A stretch of 51,096 nt of DNA from assembly GCF_016900045.1 (NCBI RefSeq), contig NZ_JACSNP010000012.1, positions 1 through 51,096 of the forward strand, read 5' to 3'. Below the pieces are notes generated by a model that did no database searches, was not told where the DNA came from, and saw only the letters and a program-made list of their open reading frames with translations. The stretch's first letter is position 1, and every line of letters begins with the position of its first letter. This document shows, in pieces, positions 27,678 through 36,341 of this stretch. The stretch is from Fusobacterium mortiferum. GTDB lineage: Bacteria > Fusobacteriota > Fusobacteriia > Fusobacteriales > Fusobacteriaceae. The position numbers and the translations under genes were made by a program.

Positions 27678-27734
27678 ATATAATATATTATCTAAAAATT
27701 AAAAAAAAGTCAATAATAGATAATATATTATATA
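27677..27734 (-). promoter_or_regulatory. hipBA promoter with paired operator sites
   Basis: TATATAATATATTATCTA (27677-27694) and its exact reverse complement (27717-27734) flank 22 bp. On the minus strand TTGACT (27713-27708), a 17-nt spacer and TAATAT (27690-27685) make a good promoter, with the -10 inside the start-proximal repeat and the -35 between the two. Binding of HipB to both arms would block RNA polymerase, matching autorepression as known for HipB. Confidence 0.8.
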
Positions 27735-27854
27735 TTTTTGATAAAAAATTAAGATAGAGGATGAATAGAAGCAAAAATAATTTTTCTATTGATTCACAAT
27801 AGGTAATATTAGTGCTCTGTTTAAAAAGATAAAAAAATAGTAATATATATGTAT

Positions 27855-27873
27855 CCAAGGGGGGCCACCAAGG
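27855..27873 (+). promoter_or_regulatory. GC-rich leader element of unknown role
   Basis: CCAAGGGGGGCCACCAAGG is a G/C-rich island in otherwise very AT-rich DNA. It holds a direct repeat of CCAAGG with 13-nt period and lies 25 nt before the start of the small orphan gene, in its probable leader. No stable hairpin is evident. It could be a protein or RNA binding site. Confidence 0.3.
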
Positions 27874-27898
27874 AAAAAAATATTTGGAGGTAATAATT

Positions 27899-28195
27899 AT
27901 GTCAGTACAAGCAACAGTTCAAAGCGAAATGGAGAAAATGAAAAACACAATCAAGAGAGAGGTAGCAATAGAGAATGAGCTACAAAACTACAAGGCAGTA
28001 ATAGAGCACATAGCAGAGTTACAAGAGGCTTCAGAACCATTACCAGAGGAAACAAACTTCTCAAGTTATGAAGAGTGGCAAGCTGATGCAGAGAAAAAAA
28101 TGAAATCTAAGAGCACATCACTAGCAACAATAGAGAAATACAAGGATCTAATAGTAGCTTACCAATACTACCTAGATAACAATCCAGTAGAGTAG
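27899..28195 (+). CDS. Small soluble helical protein, unknown function
   Basis: 98 aa, no signal peptide or membrane segment, highly charged and mostly helical (QSEMEKMKNTIKREVAIENEL and later EKYKDLIVAYQYYLDNN). I do not recognise a family. ATG 27899 is chosen because GGAGG lies 8 nt upstream; an in-frame TTG at 27884 overlaps that site. Two-fold codons end in C unusually often (AAC, TAC, TTC, CAC), unlike most genes here, suggesting strong expression. It is monocistronic, with a strong terminator 8 nt after the stop. Divergent from hipB. Confidence 0.85.
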   Translation: MSVQATVQSEMEKMKNTIKREVAIENELQNYKAVIEHIAELQEASEPLPEETNFSSYEEWQADAEKKMKSKSTSLATIEKYKDLIVAYQYYLDNNPVE

Positions 28196-28202
28196 TGAGA
28201 GA

Positions 28203-28234
28203 AGGGGATAGGGTGTTTCCTATCCTCTTTTTTT
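28203..28234 (+). terminator. Terminator after the small orphan gene
   Basis: AGGGGATAGG (28203-28212) pairs with CCTATCCTCT (28219-28228) around GTGTTT, with one G-U pair, followed by T6. Confidence 0.92.
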
Positions 28235-28249
28235 AAAGGGGAGATGTGT

Positions 28250-29245
28250 ATGAAAAAGCGTGGATTAAAGATAGGATTGGCACTTTCTGGTGGAGGTATG
28301 AGAGCTATAATATTTCATCTGGGGGTATTAAAATATCTAGCTGAGAAGAGATTACTGGAGAATATAGAGTATATATCCTCTGTATCTAGAGGAAGTATCT
28401 GTGTAGCTCTAATGTATACGAACAATAATATGAGATGGGTGAGCAGTGAAGAGTACCTCACAAGAGTGTTACCAAATATAAGGAGGGCACTGTTTAGAGA
28501 GGATATAGAGAGAAAGTTAATAGTAAGAAGTATAGTGGATATTCCACATATATTAGATACTAAGTGTAAAAAATTAGCTAATGCTATGAGAGTTCTATGG
28601 AATATGGATGGAAAGATAGGGGAATTACCTAAGATTCCAAAGTGGGATATAAATGCAGTGACATATGAGACTGGAAAGAGATTCTTCTTTTCACAGGAGA
28701 GATGTGGTGATGAAAGGTTGGGATATTTCTCTGGAGAGGAGATGAATATAGCAGAGGCAGTGGCAGCTTCAGCTGGTTTTCCAGTATTGATAGGTATGTA
28801 TGAACTAAAAAGAGATAGGTTTGAGTGGTATGATAGATATGGAGAGAGGAGGGTAGAACCAAGTAGAGGAAAGCTTCATCTATGGGATGGAGGTGTCTAT
28901 GATAATCTAGGACTAGAACCAATATTCCAGAGAATATGGAGCGGAGAGAGTGAACTAAATTACTATATAGTAAGTGATGCTGGGGCAGTGGATAAAGAGT
29001 TTGTAGAGTATAGAAAGATATTTGGAAGAGTGAGGGCATTGAAAAGATTGCTCGATATATCTATGGAACAGGTGGATAGCCTCAATAGTAGATTTTATAG
29101 AGAGTATATAGAAAGAGAAAAAAATGGAGTGTATATAAGGCTAGAGGAGAGTTATCCTACTAATCTGAAAAGACCAAAGGAAGAGGAGTTTGATAGATTA
29201 TTAAAACATGGATATGAGAGTATAGCTTTGAAGAAAATATTTTGA
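28250..29245 (+). CDS. Patatin-like phospholipase family protein
   Basis: The 331-aa protein has the patatin core. The oxyanion loop is LALSGGGMRA near the N-terminus, the nucleophile elbow is SSVSRGS (serine before RG), and the catalytic aspartate is in WDGGVYDNLG. Family members are Ser-Asp lipid acyl hydrolases. The elbow departs from the usual GxSxG at its first glycine. No signal peptide is seen, so it is cytosolic or membrane-associated. ATG 28250 is preferred over 28244 because of spacing to AAAGGGGAG. A terminator follows. The lipid substrate is unknown. Confidence 0.88.
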   Translation: MKKRGLKIGLALSGGGMRAIIFHLGVLKYLAEKRLLENIEYISSVSRGSICVALMYTNNNMRWVSSEEYLTRVLPNIRRALFREDIERKLIVRSIVDIPHILDTKCKKLANAMRVLWNMDGKIGELPKIPKWDINAVTYETGKRFFFSQERCGDERLGYFSGEEMNIAEAVAASAGFPVLIGMYELKRDRFEWYDRYGERRVEPSRGKLHLWDGGVYDNLGLEPIFQRIWSGESELNYYIVSDAGAVDKEFVEYRKIFGRVRALKRLLDISMEQVDSLNSRFYREYIEREKNGVYIRLEESYPTNLKRPKEEEFDRLLKHGYESIALKKIF

Positions 29246-29250
29246 GGTAG

Positions 29251-29277
29251 AGAGAGGAGTAAATATCCTCTCTTTTT
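29251..29277 (+). terminator. Terminator after the patatin-like gene
   Basis: AGAGAGGA (29251-29258) pairs with TCCTCTCT (29266-29273), followed by a short T-run. Confidence 0.85.
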
Positions 29278-29394
29278 GTATATGAACAAAAATAAACGGG
29301 GAAAAACTAGTAAGAATTACTAATATTTTATAAGAGAAAGTATTGATAAAAGTTAACAAAATTTAAATAAAAATGAAAAAAATTTTTTATTCTA

Positions 29395-29422
29395 TTGACA
29401 TTATTAAGAAAAGTAGTAAAAT
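29395..29422 (+). promoter_or_regulatory. Predicted promoter of the polysaccharide locus
   Basis: TTGACA (29395-29400), a 16-nt spacer and TAAAAT (29417-29422), 31 nt before the first gene. The perfect -35 and the position behind a terminator make it the likely main promoter of the long operon. The remainder of 29278-29394 is AT-rich with nothing recognised. Confidence 0.75.
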
Positions 29423-29453
29423 ATAAAAGAGTATAAAAATTTAGGGAGATATT

Positions 29454-31598
29454 ATGTATATAAAAATTTTCTATTCGGCTTTATTATTTGTAACTTATCA
29501 GATATCGTTTAAACTTACAGGCTTTAGTATGAACACAGCAGCGTATGGTCTTTTCCTATTGCTACTGTTTTTTTATCATTTGACAGATAATCTGAATTTT
29601 TCTAAAAAATCTAAATACCATTCTATTTTTATCAATATCATTATCTTTATGATATTTCTCTTCTTTTACAAAGATATCTCAATATTCATAGCTTTCTTAG
29701 GATTCTCAATTGTGCAGATGTCACTTTACAAAATATTTAAAAGAATATATGAAAGAAAGAATAACCTTTTAGCATATAACTGTATTAATAAAAGAAATTT
29801 AGTTAAGGTATTTTTAGATTCTATAGGAATAGTTTTAGGAATAGTATTAGCCTTTGTATTGAAGTATGACTTCTTAGCTGTATATGAGTTGAAGCTAGAA
29901 TATGTAGCAACTTATCTAGCTATATTCTTAATAGGATATATCTCTTTAAAGATGAGTGATAAAAGTTGGAGCTATACAAATATATTAGATGTATTAAATC
30001 TATTAGTACTTAACTTAATAACAGCTATAGTATTTTTGATAGTTGCGATGATAAATAGAGATAAGAGTTTTCCAGTAACTACAATAGTTATGATATATAT
30101 ACTGTCTGTATCTATTCAATTGATGTGTAGATATGTATTCAGATTAAAAAAATATTATGGAAAACATAGAATACATAGAAATAAAATGAAAAGAACGGTG
30201 ATATATGGAGCTGGAGAAGCAGGGGCTATGTTAGCAAGAGAGGCTTTGACTAATCCAGGATTTTCGTATGATCTAATAGGTTTCTTAGATGATGACCCTA
30301 AAAAGATAGGAACCTCTATATATAATGTACCAGTATTAGGGAATAAAGAGAGTTTTGAGAAGATAATAGAGAATGAAAAAGTAGAAGAGATACTAATAGC
30401 TATACCATCTATGAATGGTACAGAGCTAGGAAAAGTAGTAGATACTATACAGGGAATAGAGAATGTAAGTATAAAGACAGTACCAGGTCTATCAGAGATG
30501 ATAGAGAACAAGCCACTATCTAGTCAGATTAGAAATGTAAGAATAGAGGACTTACTAGGAAGAGATGAGATAGTGATAAATGATGGAAGTATACGTGGAT
30601 TGATAGAAGATAGAGTAGTATTTGTAACTGGTGGAGCTGGAAGTATAGGTTCTGAACTAGCTAGACAGATAGCTAAATACAATCCAAGAAAACTTGTAAC
30701 TATAGATGTTAATGAAAATGATATCTATTTCTTAGAGTTAGAGTTAAAGAGAAAATATCCAAACTTAAATCTAATATCTGAGATATGTAATATAAGGGAG
30801 GAAGAGAAGCTAGACTTCCTATTTAATAAGTATAGACCAAATGTAGTATTCCATGCTGCAGCTCATAAACATGTACCTCTGATGGAACATAACCCAGAGG
30901 AAGCTATAAAGAATAATATATTTGGAACTAAGAAGGTAGCAGAGTGTGCAGATAGATATGGAGTAGAGAGAATGGTACTGATATCTACAGATAAGGCAGT
31001 AAATCCTACTAACCTGATGGGAGCAAGTAAGAGAGCTTGTGAGCTAGTGATAGAGTATATGAATAAGGTATCTAAAAATACTAAGTTTATGGCAGTAAGA
31101 TTTGGAAATGTACTGGGAAGTAATGGTTCTGTAATACCAATATTTAAAAAATTAATAGAGGAAGGAAAGAACCTGACACTAACTCATAAGGATATAACTA
31201 GATATTTTATGACTATACCAGAGGCAGCCCAACTAGTGATAGAGGCAGGAAGCTTAGGTAATGGTGGAGAGATATTTATACTGGATATGGGAAAACCAGT
31301 AAAGATATATGATCTAGCTAAGAGAATGATAAAACTATCCAATGCAAATGTAGGTATAGATATAGTCGGATTGAGACCAGGAGAGAAACTATTTGAAGAG
31401 TTACTCTATGATGTAAATTCAGCAATTAAAACAGAGAATAAAAAGATATTTATAACTAAGATAGAGGATGGAAATGTAGATATTACAGAGTTCTTTACAA
31501 GACTAGAGGAGTGTATACATAACCCAAATGTAGAGCATATAAAAGAGGTAATGAAAGAGCTAGTAGTGTCATATAAGGAAGTGAAATATAGTAATTAA
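29454..31598 (+). CDS. Membrane-bound UDP-GlcNAc 4,6-dehydratase (PglF/WbpM/CapD type)
   Basis: 714 aa. The first ~230 residues hold four or more membrane helices. A CoA-binding-like domain (VIYGAGEAGAMLAREAL) follows, then an SDR domain starting FVTGGAGSIGSELARQI. The active site keeps Ser and Lys but has Met for Tyr (NLMGASKR), the hallmark of this dehydratase family. It converts UDP-GlcNAc to UDP-4-keto-6-deoxy-GlcNAc. With the aminotransferase, acetyltransferase and sugar transferase that follow, it should lead to a bacillosamine-like sugar on undecaprenyl phosphate. First gene of the locus. Confidence 0.93.
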   Translation: MYIKIFYSALLFVTYQISFKLTGFSMNTAAYGLFLLLLFFYHLTDNLNFSKKSKYHSIFINIIIFMIFLFFYKDISIFIAFLGFSIVQMSLYKIFKRIYERKNNLLAYNCINKRNLVKVFLDSIGIVLGIVLAFVLKYDFLAVYELKLEYVATYLAIFLIGYISLKMSDKSWSYTNILDVLNLLVLNLITAIVFLIVAMINRDKSFPVTTIVMIYILSVSIQLMCRYVFRLKKYYGKHRIHRNKMKRTVIYGAGEAGAMLAREALTNPGFSYDLIGFLDDDPKKIGTSIYNVPVLGNKESFEKIIENEKVEEILIAIPSMNGTELGKVVDTIQGIENVSIKTVPGLSEMIENKPLSSQIRNVRIEDLLGRDEIVINDGSIRGLIEDRVVFVTGGAGSIGSELARQIAKYNPRKLVTIDVNENDIYFLELELKRKYPNLNLISEICNIREEEKLDFLFNKYRPNVVFHAAAHKHVPLMEHNPEEAIKNNIFGTKKVAECADRYGVERMVLISTDKAVNPTNLMGASKRACELVIEYMNKVSKNTKFMAVRFGNVLGSNGSVIPIFKKLIEEGKNLTLTHKDITRYFMTIPEAAQLVIEAGSLGNGGEIFILDMGKPVKIYDLAKRMIKLSNANVGIDIVGLRPGEKLFEELLYDVNSAIKTENKKIFITKIEDGNVDITEFFTRLEECIHNPNVEHIKEVMKELVVSYKEVKYSN

Positions 31599-31619
31599 AA
31601 TATTGAGGAGGAAGTAGAT

Positions 31620-32888
31620 ATGTTTAAGAAAAAAGATAGTTTCAAGCCCTTTGAAAAAAGAGTGTGGCTTTCTACTCCTACTATGCATGGAGAGGAGTTA
31701 CAGTATATAACAGAAGCGTATGAAACAAACTGGATGTCTACTGTAGGAAAAAATATAGATGAAGTAGAGCGTCTTGCTTGTGAAAAAGTTGGATGTAAAT
31801 ATGCAGTAGCTCTATCAGCTGGAACAGCAGCACTTCATTTAGCAGTAAAATTAGCAGGAGTAAAACCAGGAGATAAGGTATTTTGTTCAGATATGACTTT
31901 CTGTGCAACTGTAAATCCAGTTGTATATGAAGGAGGAGTACCAGTATTTATAGATACAGAGTATGATACTTGGAATATGGATCCAGTTGCATTAGAAAAA
32001 GCTTTTGAACTTTATCCAGAAGTAAAAGTGGTAGTACTAGTTCATCTATATGGAGTACCAAGTAAGATAGATGAGATAAAAAGAATCTGTGATAAGCATG
32101 GAGCAATTATTGTGGAAGATGCAGCAGAATCTTTAGGAGCTACATATAAAGGGAAAGAGACAGGAAACTTTGGAGAGTTTAACTGTATAAGCTTCAATGG
32201 AAATAAGATAATAACAGGTTCATCTGGTGGAATGCTACTTACTAATGATAAGGAAGCAGCAGAAAAAGTAAGAAAGTGGTCTACTCAAGCTAGAGAGAAT
32301 GCCCCTTGGTATCAACATGAAGAGACTGGATATAACTATAGAATGAGTAATGTTATAGCCGGAGTTGTAAGAGGACAATTCCCTCATCTTGAAGAGCACA
32401 TAGCTCAAAAGAAGGCTATATATGAGAGATACAAGGAAGGATTTAAAGATTTACCTGTAAAGATGAATCCTTTTGATGAGGAAAACGCAGTTCCTAACTA
32501 CTGGCTAAGTTGCATGATAATAGATGAAGAAGCTATGTGTAAACAGGTACGTGGAGAGAGTGAAGTAGCATATATTCCAGAGGAAGGAAAATCTTGTCCA
32601 ACAGAGATATTAGAAACTCTAGCAAAATATAACGCAGAGGGACGTCCTATATGGAAACCTATGCATATGCAACCAATCTATAGAATGCACGGATTTATAA
32701 CTAGAGAGGGAAATGGAAGATGTAAAACTAATGCTTATATAGCTGGTGGGGCAGTAGGAAAAGATGGGAAACCACTAGATGTAGGAATGGATATATTCCA
32801 AAGAGGTCTATGCTTACCAAGTGATAATAAGATGACATTGGAAGAGCAAGAGAAAGTAATAGAGATAATTAGAAGTTGTTTTGAGTAA
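31620..32888 (+). CDS. DegT/DnrJ-family sugar aminotransferase (PglE-like)
   Basis: PLP-dependent transfer of an amino group, probably to C4 of the UDP-4-keto-6-deoxy-GlcNAc made by the preceding enzyme. The 422-aa fold-type I protein has ALSAGTAALHLAVKLAG, the PLP-binding VEDAAESLGA, and the internal aldimine lysine in SFNGNKIITGSSGG. It is longer than the 364-aa DegT enzyme near 46467, due to an insertion around residues 310-340. GAGGAGG lies just upstream, 21 nt after the dehydratase. The C4 assignment is by pathway context. Confidence 0.92.
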   Translation: MFKKKDSFKPFEKRVWLSTPTMHGEELQYITEAYETNWMSTVGKNIDEVERLACEKVGCKYAVALSAGTAALHLAVKLAGVKPGDKVFCSDMTFCATVNPVVYEGGVPVFIDTEYDTWNMDPVALEKAFELYPEVKVVVLVHLYGVPSKIDEIKRICDKHGAIIVEDAAESLGATYKGKETGNFGEFNCISFNGNKIITGSSGGMLLTNDKEAAEKVRKWSTQARENAPWYQHEETGYNYRMSNVIAGVVRGQFPHLEEHIAQKKAIYERYKEGFKDLPVKMNPFDEENAVPNYWLSCMIIDEEAMCKQVRGESEVAYIPEEGKSCPTEILETLAKYNAEGRPIWKPMHMQPIYRMHGFITREGNGRCKTNAYIAGGAVGKDGKPLDVGMDIFQRGLCLPSDNKMTLEEQEKVIEIIRSCFE

Positions 32889-32905
32889 AGGAGTTTAAAT
32901 AAACA

Positions 32906-33475
32906 ATGAATAGTTTTTATACAGAAAAAGAATTAAAAGCAATAGGATTCAAAAAACTTGGAAAAAATGTCTTAATAAGTAAAAAGGCAAGTATATATGG
33001 TGCAAATAATATGGAGATAGGAAATAACGTTAGAATTGATGATTTTTGTTTTCTATCAGGAAGAATAATTTTAGGAGATTATATACATATTTCAGCATAT
33101 TCACTTTTAGTAGGCGGAAAGGAAGGAATAGAGATGGAGGATTTTTCTGGATTATCATCTAAAGTAACAATTTATGCTGTAACTGATGATTATTCGGGAG
33201 AATATTTAACAAATCCAACTATTCCAGAGGAGTTTACAAAACATATTTCTAAGAAAGTACATTTAAAAAAACATGTAATAGTTGGAACAAATAGTACTTT
33301 GTTGCCTGGAGTAACTCTTGAAGAAGGAGTAGCAATAGGGGCAATGAGTTTGGTAAGAAAAAGTATTCCAGCATGGAAAATAGCTGTTGGTTCACCTGCC
33401 AAAGTAGTTTTAGAAAGAAAAAAGAAAATTTTAGAATTAGAAAAAGAATTTTTAATAGGAAAAAAAGAAAGATAA
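32906..33475 (+). CDS. Left-handed beta-helix acyltransferase (hexapeptide repeat)
   Basis: 189 aa built mainly of hexapeptide repeats (IYGANNMEIGNNVRIDD, then VHLKKHVIVGTNSTLLPGV and LEEGVAIGAMS). Trimeric enzymes of this type acetylate sugars with acetyl-CoA. It lies between the aminotransferase and the initiating sugar transferase, where PglD-type enzymes act on the new amino group. It lacks the N-terminal Rossmann part of true PglD, so it could alternatively serve the 3-amino sugar made by the fdtAB pair. Symbol left open. Confidence 0.85.
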   Translation: MNSFYTEKELKAIGFKKLGKNVLISKKASIYGANNMEIGNNVRIDDFCFLSGRIILGDYIHISAYSLLVGGKEGIEMEDFSGLSSKVTIYAVTDDYSGEYLTNPTIPEEFTKHISKKVHLKKHVIVGTNSTLLPGVTLEEGVAIGAMSLVRKSIPAWKIAVGSPAKVVLERKKKILELEKEFLIGKKER

Positions 33476-33490
33476 ATTATGTGAGGAAGT

Positions 33491-34096
33491 ATGTATAGAA
33501 ATTATATAAAAAGAATTTTAGATATAATTTATTCTTTAGGATTTATTTTATGTTTTTGGTGGGTATATATATTAGTTGCAATATTAGTAAGACTAAAATT
33601 AGGTAGTCCAGTGATATTTAAACAACAAAGACCAGGATTAAATGGAGAAGTATTTATGATGTATAAATTTAGAAGTATGACGGATGCTAGAGATAAAGAT
33701 GGAAAATTACTTTCTGATGAAGAGAGATTACCAAGATTTGGACAATTACTTAGAGCTACTAGTTTAGATGAGATACCAGAGTTTTTTAATATATTAAAAG
33801 GAGATATGAGTTTAGTAGGTCCAAGACCATTATTAGTACAATACCTTGAAAGATATAATGAAAGACAAGCTAGAAGACATGAAGTAAAACCAGGAATAAC
33901 AGGATGGGCTCAAGTAAATGGAAGAAATGCTATATCATGGGAACAGAAGTTTGAATATGATGTAGAGTATGTAGAAAAATGTAGTTTTTTATTGGATATG
34001 AAGATAATTTTTCTAACAATAAAAAAGATATTTATAAGAGAAGGGATAACTCAAGCGGGAAATGTAACTATGGAAGAGTTTAGAGGGAGTAAATAA
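33491..34096 (+). CDS. Initiating phosphosugar transferase (PglC-like)
   Basis: Monotopic phosphoglycosyl transferase that moves a phospho-sugar from UDP-sugar to undecaprenyl phosphate and so starts the repeat unit. The 201-aa catalytic core has one N-terminal re-entrant helix (about 10-34), FKQQRPGLNGEVF, KFRSMT, the SLDEIPEFFNILKGDMSLVG active-site block with the catalytic DE pair, and GPRPLL. Being the short form, it lacks the four-helix N-terminus of WcaJ. The last base of its stop is the first base of the next ATG. Confidence 0.95.
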   Translation: MYRNYIKRILDIIYSLGFILCFWWVYILVAILVRLKLGSPVIFKQQRPGLNGEVFMMYKFRSMTDARDKDGKLLSDEERLPRFGQLLRATSLDEIPEFFNILKGDMSLVGPRPLLVQYLERYNERQARRHEVKPGITGWAQVNGRNAISWEQKFEYDVEYVEKCSFLLDMKIIFLTIKKIFIREGITQAGNVTMEEFRGSK

Positions 34097-35307
34097 TGAA
34101 AATTTTATTCTTAATGATAAAGTATGATGAAGGAAGTAATGGATTATATGAAGAATTAGTTGAAGAATTTGTTGAACAGGGGAATGAGATCTATATTGCT
34201 ACTATAAATGAAAGAAGAAATGGAAATCCTACGGAATTAATAGAAGATAAAAGTAAGAAAATATTAAGAATAAAAACAGGAAATATGTTCAAAACAAACT
34301 TTATAGAGAAAGGACTAACAACTATTTCTTTAGGTTATTTATTTAAAAAGAATATAAAAAAATATTGGAGTAATATAGAGTTTGATGTAGTAATACAAAA
34401 TACTCCCCCTATAACTTTTACTCCTGTTATTAAATGGTTGAAGCAAAAAAATGAATTAATTTCTTATTTAATTTTAAGAGATATTTTTCCACAAAATGCT
34501 TTAGATTTAGGAATTATAAAAAATAAATTTTTATTTAATTACTTTAGAAAAAATGAAAAAGAGTTATATAAATTTTCAGATCTAGTAGGATGTATGTCTA
34601 AAGGAAATATAGAATATTTATTAAAACATAATTCAGAGATACCAGGGGATAAGGTACATATTTTAAGAAACTGGGGAAAAATAAAAGAAAAGATTAATAT
34701 AGATCGAGAAAATTTAAGAAAACAATATAATTATCAAAATAATGATTTTATATTAGTTTTTGGTGGAAATATGGGGAAACCCCAGGAGCTAGATTTTTTA
34801 TTAGAAATAGCTCGTGAACTCTTTGAAGAGAAAAATATTAAATTTTTATTTATAGGTCAAGGTACAGAACAAGAAAGATTAAAACAAAAATCAAAAGAGA
34901 TGGAATTATTAAATGTAAAATTTATAGATTTTATTCCAAGAGAAGAGTATGAAAAAGTTTTAGCAATGTGTGATTTAGGAGTAATAAGTTTAAGCTCAAA
35001 GTTTACTATTCCTAATATTCCTTCAAAAACAATAGATTATTTTAAATTAGAATTACCTGTAATAGCTTTTGTGGATAATAATACAGATTATTCAGAAGTA
35101 TTAGAATTAGAAGCAAGGGCAGGACTTTGTTCTTTACATGGTGATATAAAAAAAGCAAAGGAAAATATTTTAAAGCTTCAAGAGAATAAAGAGCTAAGAG
35201 AGAGATTTGGAAAAAATGGAAGAGAGTATTATGAAAGATATTTAGGAGTAGATATTGCATATAATACTATTATGAAAGAGGTTAGAATTTTAAAGGAGAT
35301 AAATTAA
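34096..35307 (+). CDS. Glycosyltransferase family 4, WbuB-like
   Basis: 403-aa GT-B enzyme. The C-terminal half shows FVFGGNMGKPQELDFLLEIA-type donor-site sequence (here LVFGGNMGKPQE), FIGQGTEQERLK and IPSKTIDYFKLELPVIAF. WbuB-type transferases act with the FnlABC enzymes and add L-FucNAc as second sugar; here the fnlABC-like genes follow directly, so L-FucNAc is the likely donor. It overlaps both neighbours by 1 nt. Confidence 0.85.
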   Translation: MKILFLMIKYDEGSNGLYEELVEEFVEQGNEIYIATINERRNGNPTELIEDKSKKILRIKTGNMFKTNFIEKGLTTISLGYLFKKNIKKYWSNIEFDVVIQNTPPITFTPVIKWLKQKNELISYLILRDIFPQNALDLGIIKNKFLFNYFRKNEKELYKFSDLVGCMSKGNIEYLLKHNSEIPGDKVHILRNWGKIKEKINIDRENLRKQYNYQNNDFILVFGGNMGKPQELDFLLEIARELFEEKNIKFLFIGQGTEQERLKQKSKEMELLNVKFIDFIPREEYEKVLAMCDLGVISLSSKFTIPNIPSKTIDYFKLELPVIAFVDNNTDYSEVLELEARAGLCSLHGDIKKAKENILKLQENKELRERFGKNGREYYERYLGVDIAYNTIMKEVRILKEIN

Positions 35308-36341
35308 TGGAGAGCATATTTAAAGAAAAAACTTTATTAATAACAGGTGGAACAGGGTCTTTTGGAAATGCTGTATTGAGAAGATTTTTAAAGACAGATA
35401 TTGGTGAAATTAGAATTTTCTCAAGAGATGAGAAAAAACAAGATGATATGAGAAAACTATATAATAATCCTAAGTTAAAATTTTATATAGGAGATGTAAG
35501 AGACTATAACTCTATTTTAGATGCAATGAGAGGTGTAGATTTTGTATTCCATGCTGCTGCACTAAAACAAGTACCATCTTGTGAATTTTATCCAATCCAA
35601 GCTGTTCAGACTAATGTATTAGGAACGGAAAATGTTTTAAATGCTGCTATAGCAAGTGGAGTAAAGAGAGTAGTATGTTTAAGTACGGATAAAGCTGCTT
35701 ATCCAATAAATGCCATGGGAATGTCTAAAGCTCTTATGGAAAAAGTGATAGTAGCAAAGGGAAGAAATTTAAAAGATAGTGAAACAATGATTTGTTTAAC
35801 TAGATATGGAAATGTAATGGCATCTAGAGGTTCAGTAATACCTTTATTTATCGATCAAATGAGAAAAGGAAATCCAATAACTATAACTGATCCTAATATG
35901 ACTAGATTTATGATGAGTTTGGATGAAGCGGTGGATTTAGTATTATTTGCTTTTGAAAATGGAAAAAGTGGAGATACTTTTGTACAAAAATCTCCAGCGT
36001 CAACGGTGGAGTTATTAGCAAATACTCTTAAAAATTTATTTAATAAACCAGAACATGAGATAAAAATAATAGGAACTAGACATGGAGAGAAATTATACGA
36101 AGTTCTTATGACAAAAGAAGAGAGAGTAAGAGCAATAGATATGGGAAATTATTTTAGAGTACCAGCTGATGATAGAGATTTAAATTATTCTAAATATTTT
36201 GAAGATGGTCAAGAGGTAATTACTCAAGCTGAAGAGTATAACTCGCATAATACATATAGATTAAATGAAGAAAAATTAAAGAAAATGTTATTAGATTTAT
36301 ATGAAATCCAAGATGAATTAAAAGAGTTTGGGGTGAAGTAA
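35307..36341 (+). CDS. UDP-GlcNAc 4,6-dehydratase/5-epimerase (CapE/FnlA type)
   Basis: First enzyme of UDP-L-FucNAc synthesis. The soluble 344-aa SDR has TGGTGSFGNAVLRRFL at the N-terminus, FVFHAAALKQVPSCEFYP and the Met/Lys active site NAMGMSKALMEK. The extra C-terminal segment with YSKYFEDGQE is typical of the CapE/FnlA subgroup rather than FlaA1. The next two genes complete the pathway. Confidence 0.93.
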   Translation: MESIFKEKTLLITGGTGSFGNAVLRRFLKTDIGEIRIFSRDEKKQDDMRKLYNNPKLKFYIGDVRDYNSILDAMRGVDFVFHAAALKQVPSCEFYPIQAVQTNVLGTENVLNAAIASGVKRVVCLSTDKAAYPINAMGMSKALMEKVIVAKGRNLKDSETMICLTRYGNVMASRGSVIPLFIDQMRKGNPITITDPNMTRFMMSLDEAVDLVLFAFENGKSGDTFVQKSPASTVELLANTLKNLFNKPEHEIKIIGTRHGEKLYEVLMTKEERVRAIDMGNYFRVPADDRDLNYSKYFEDGQEVITQAEEYNSHNTYRLNEEKLKKMLLDLYEIQDELKEFGVK

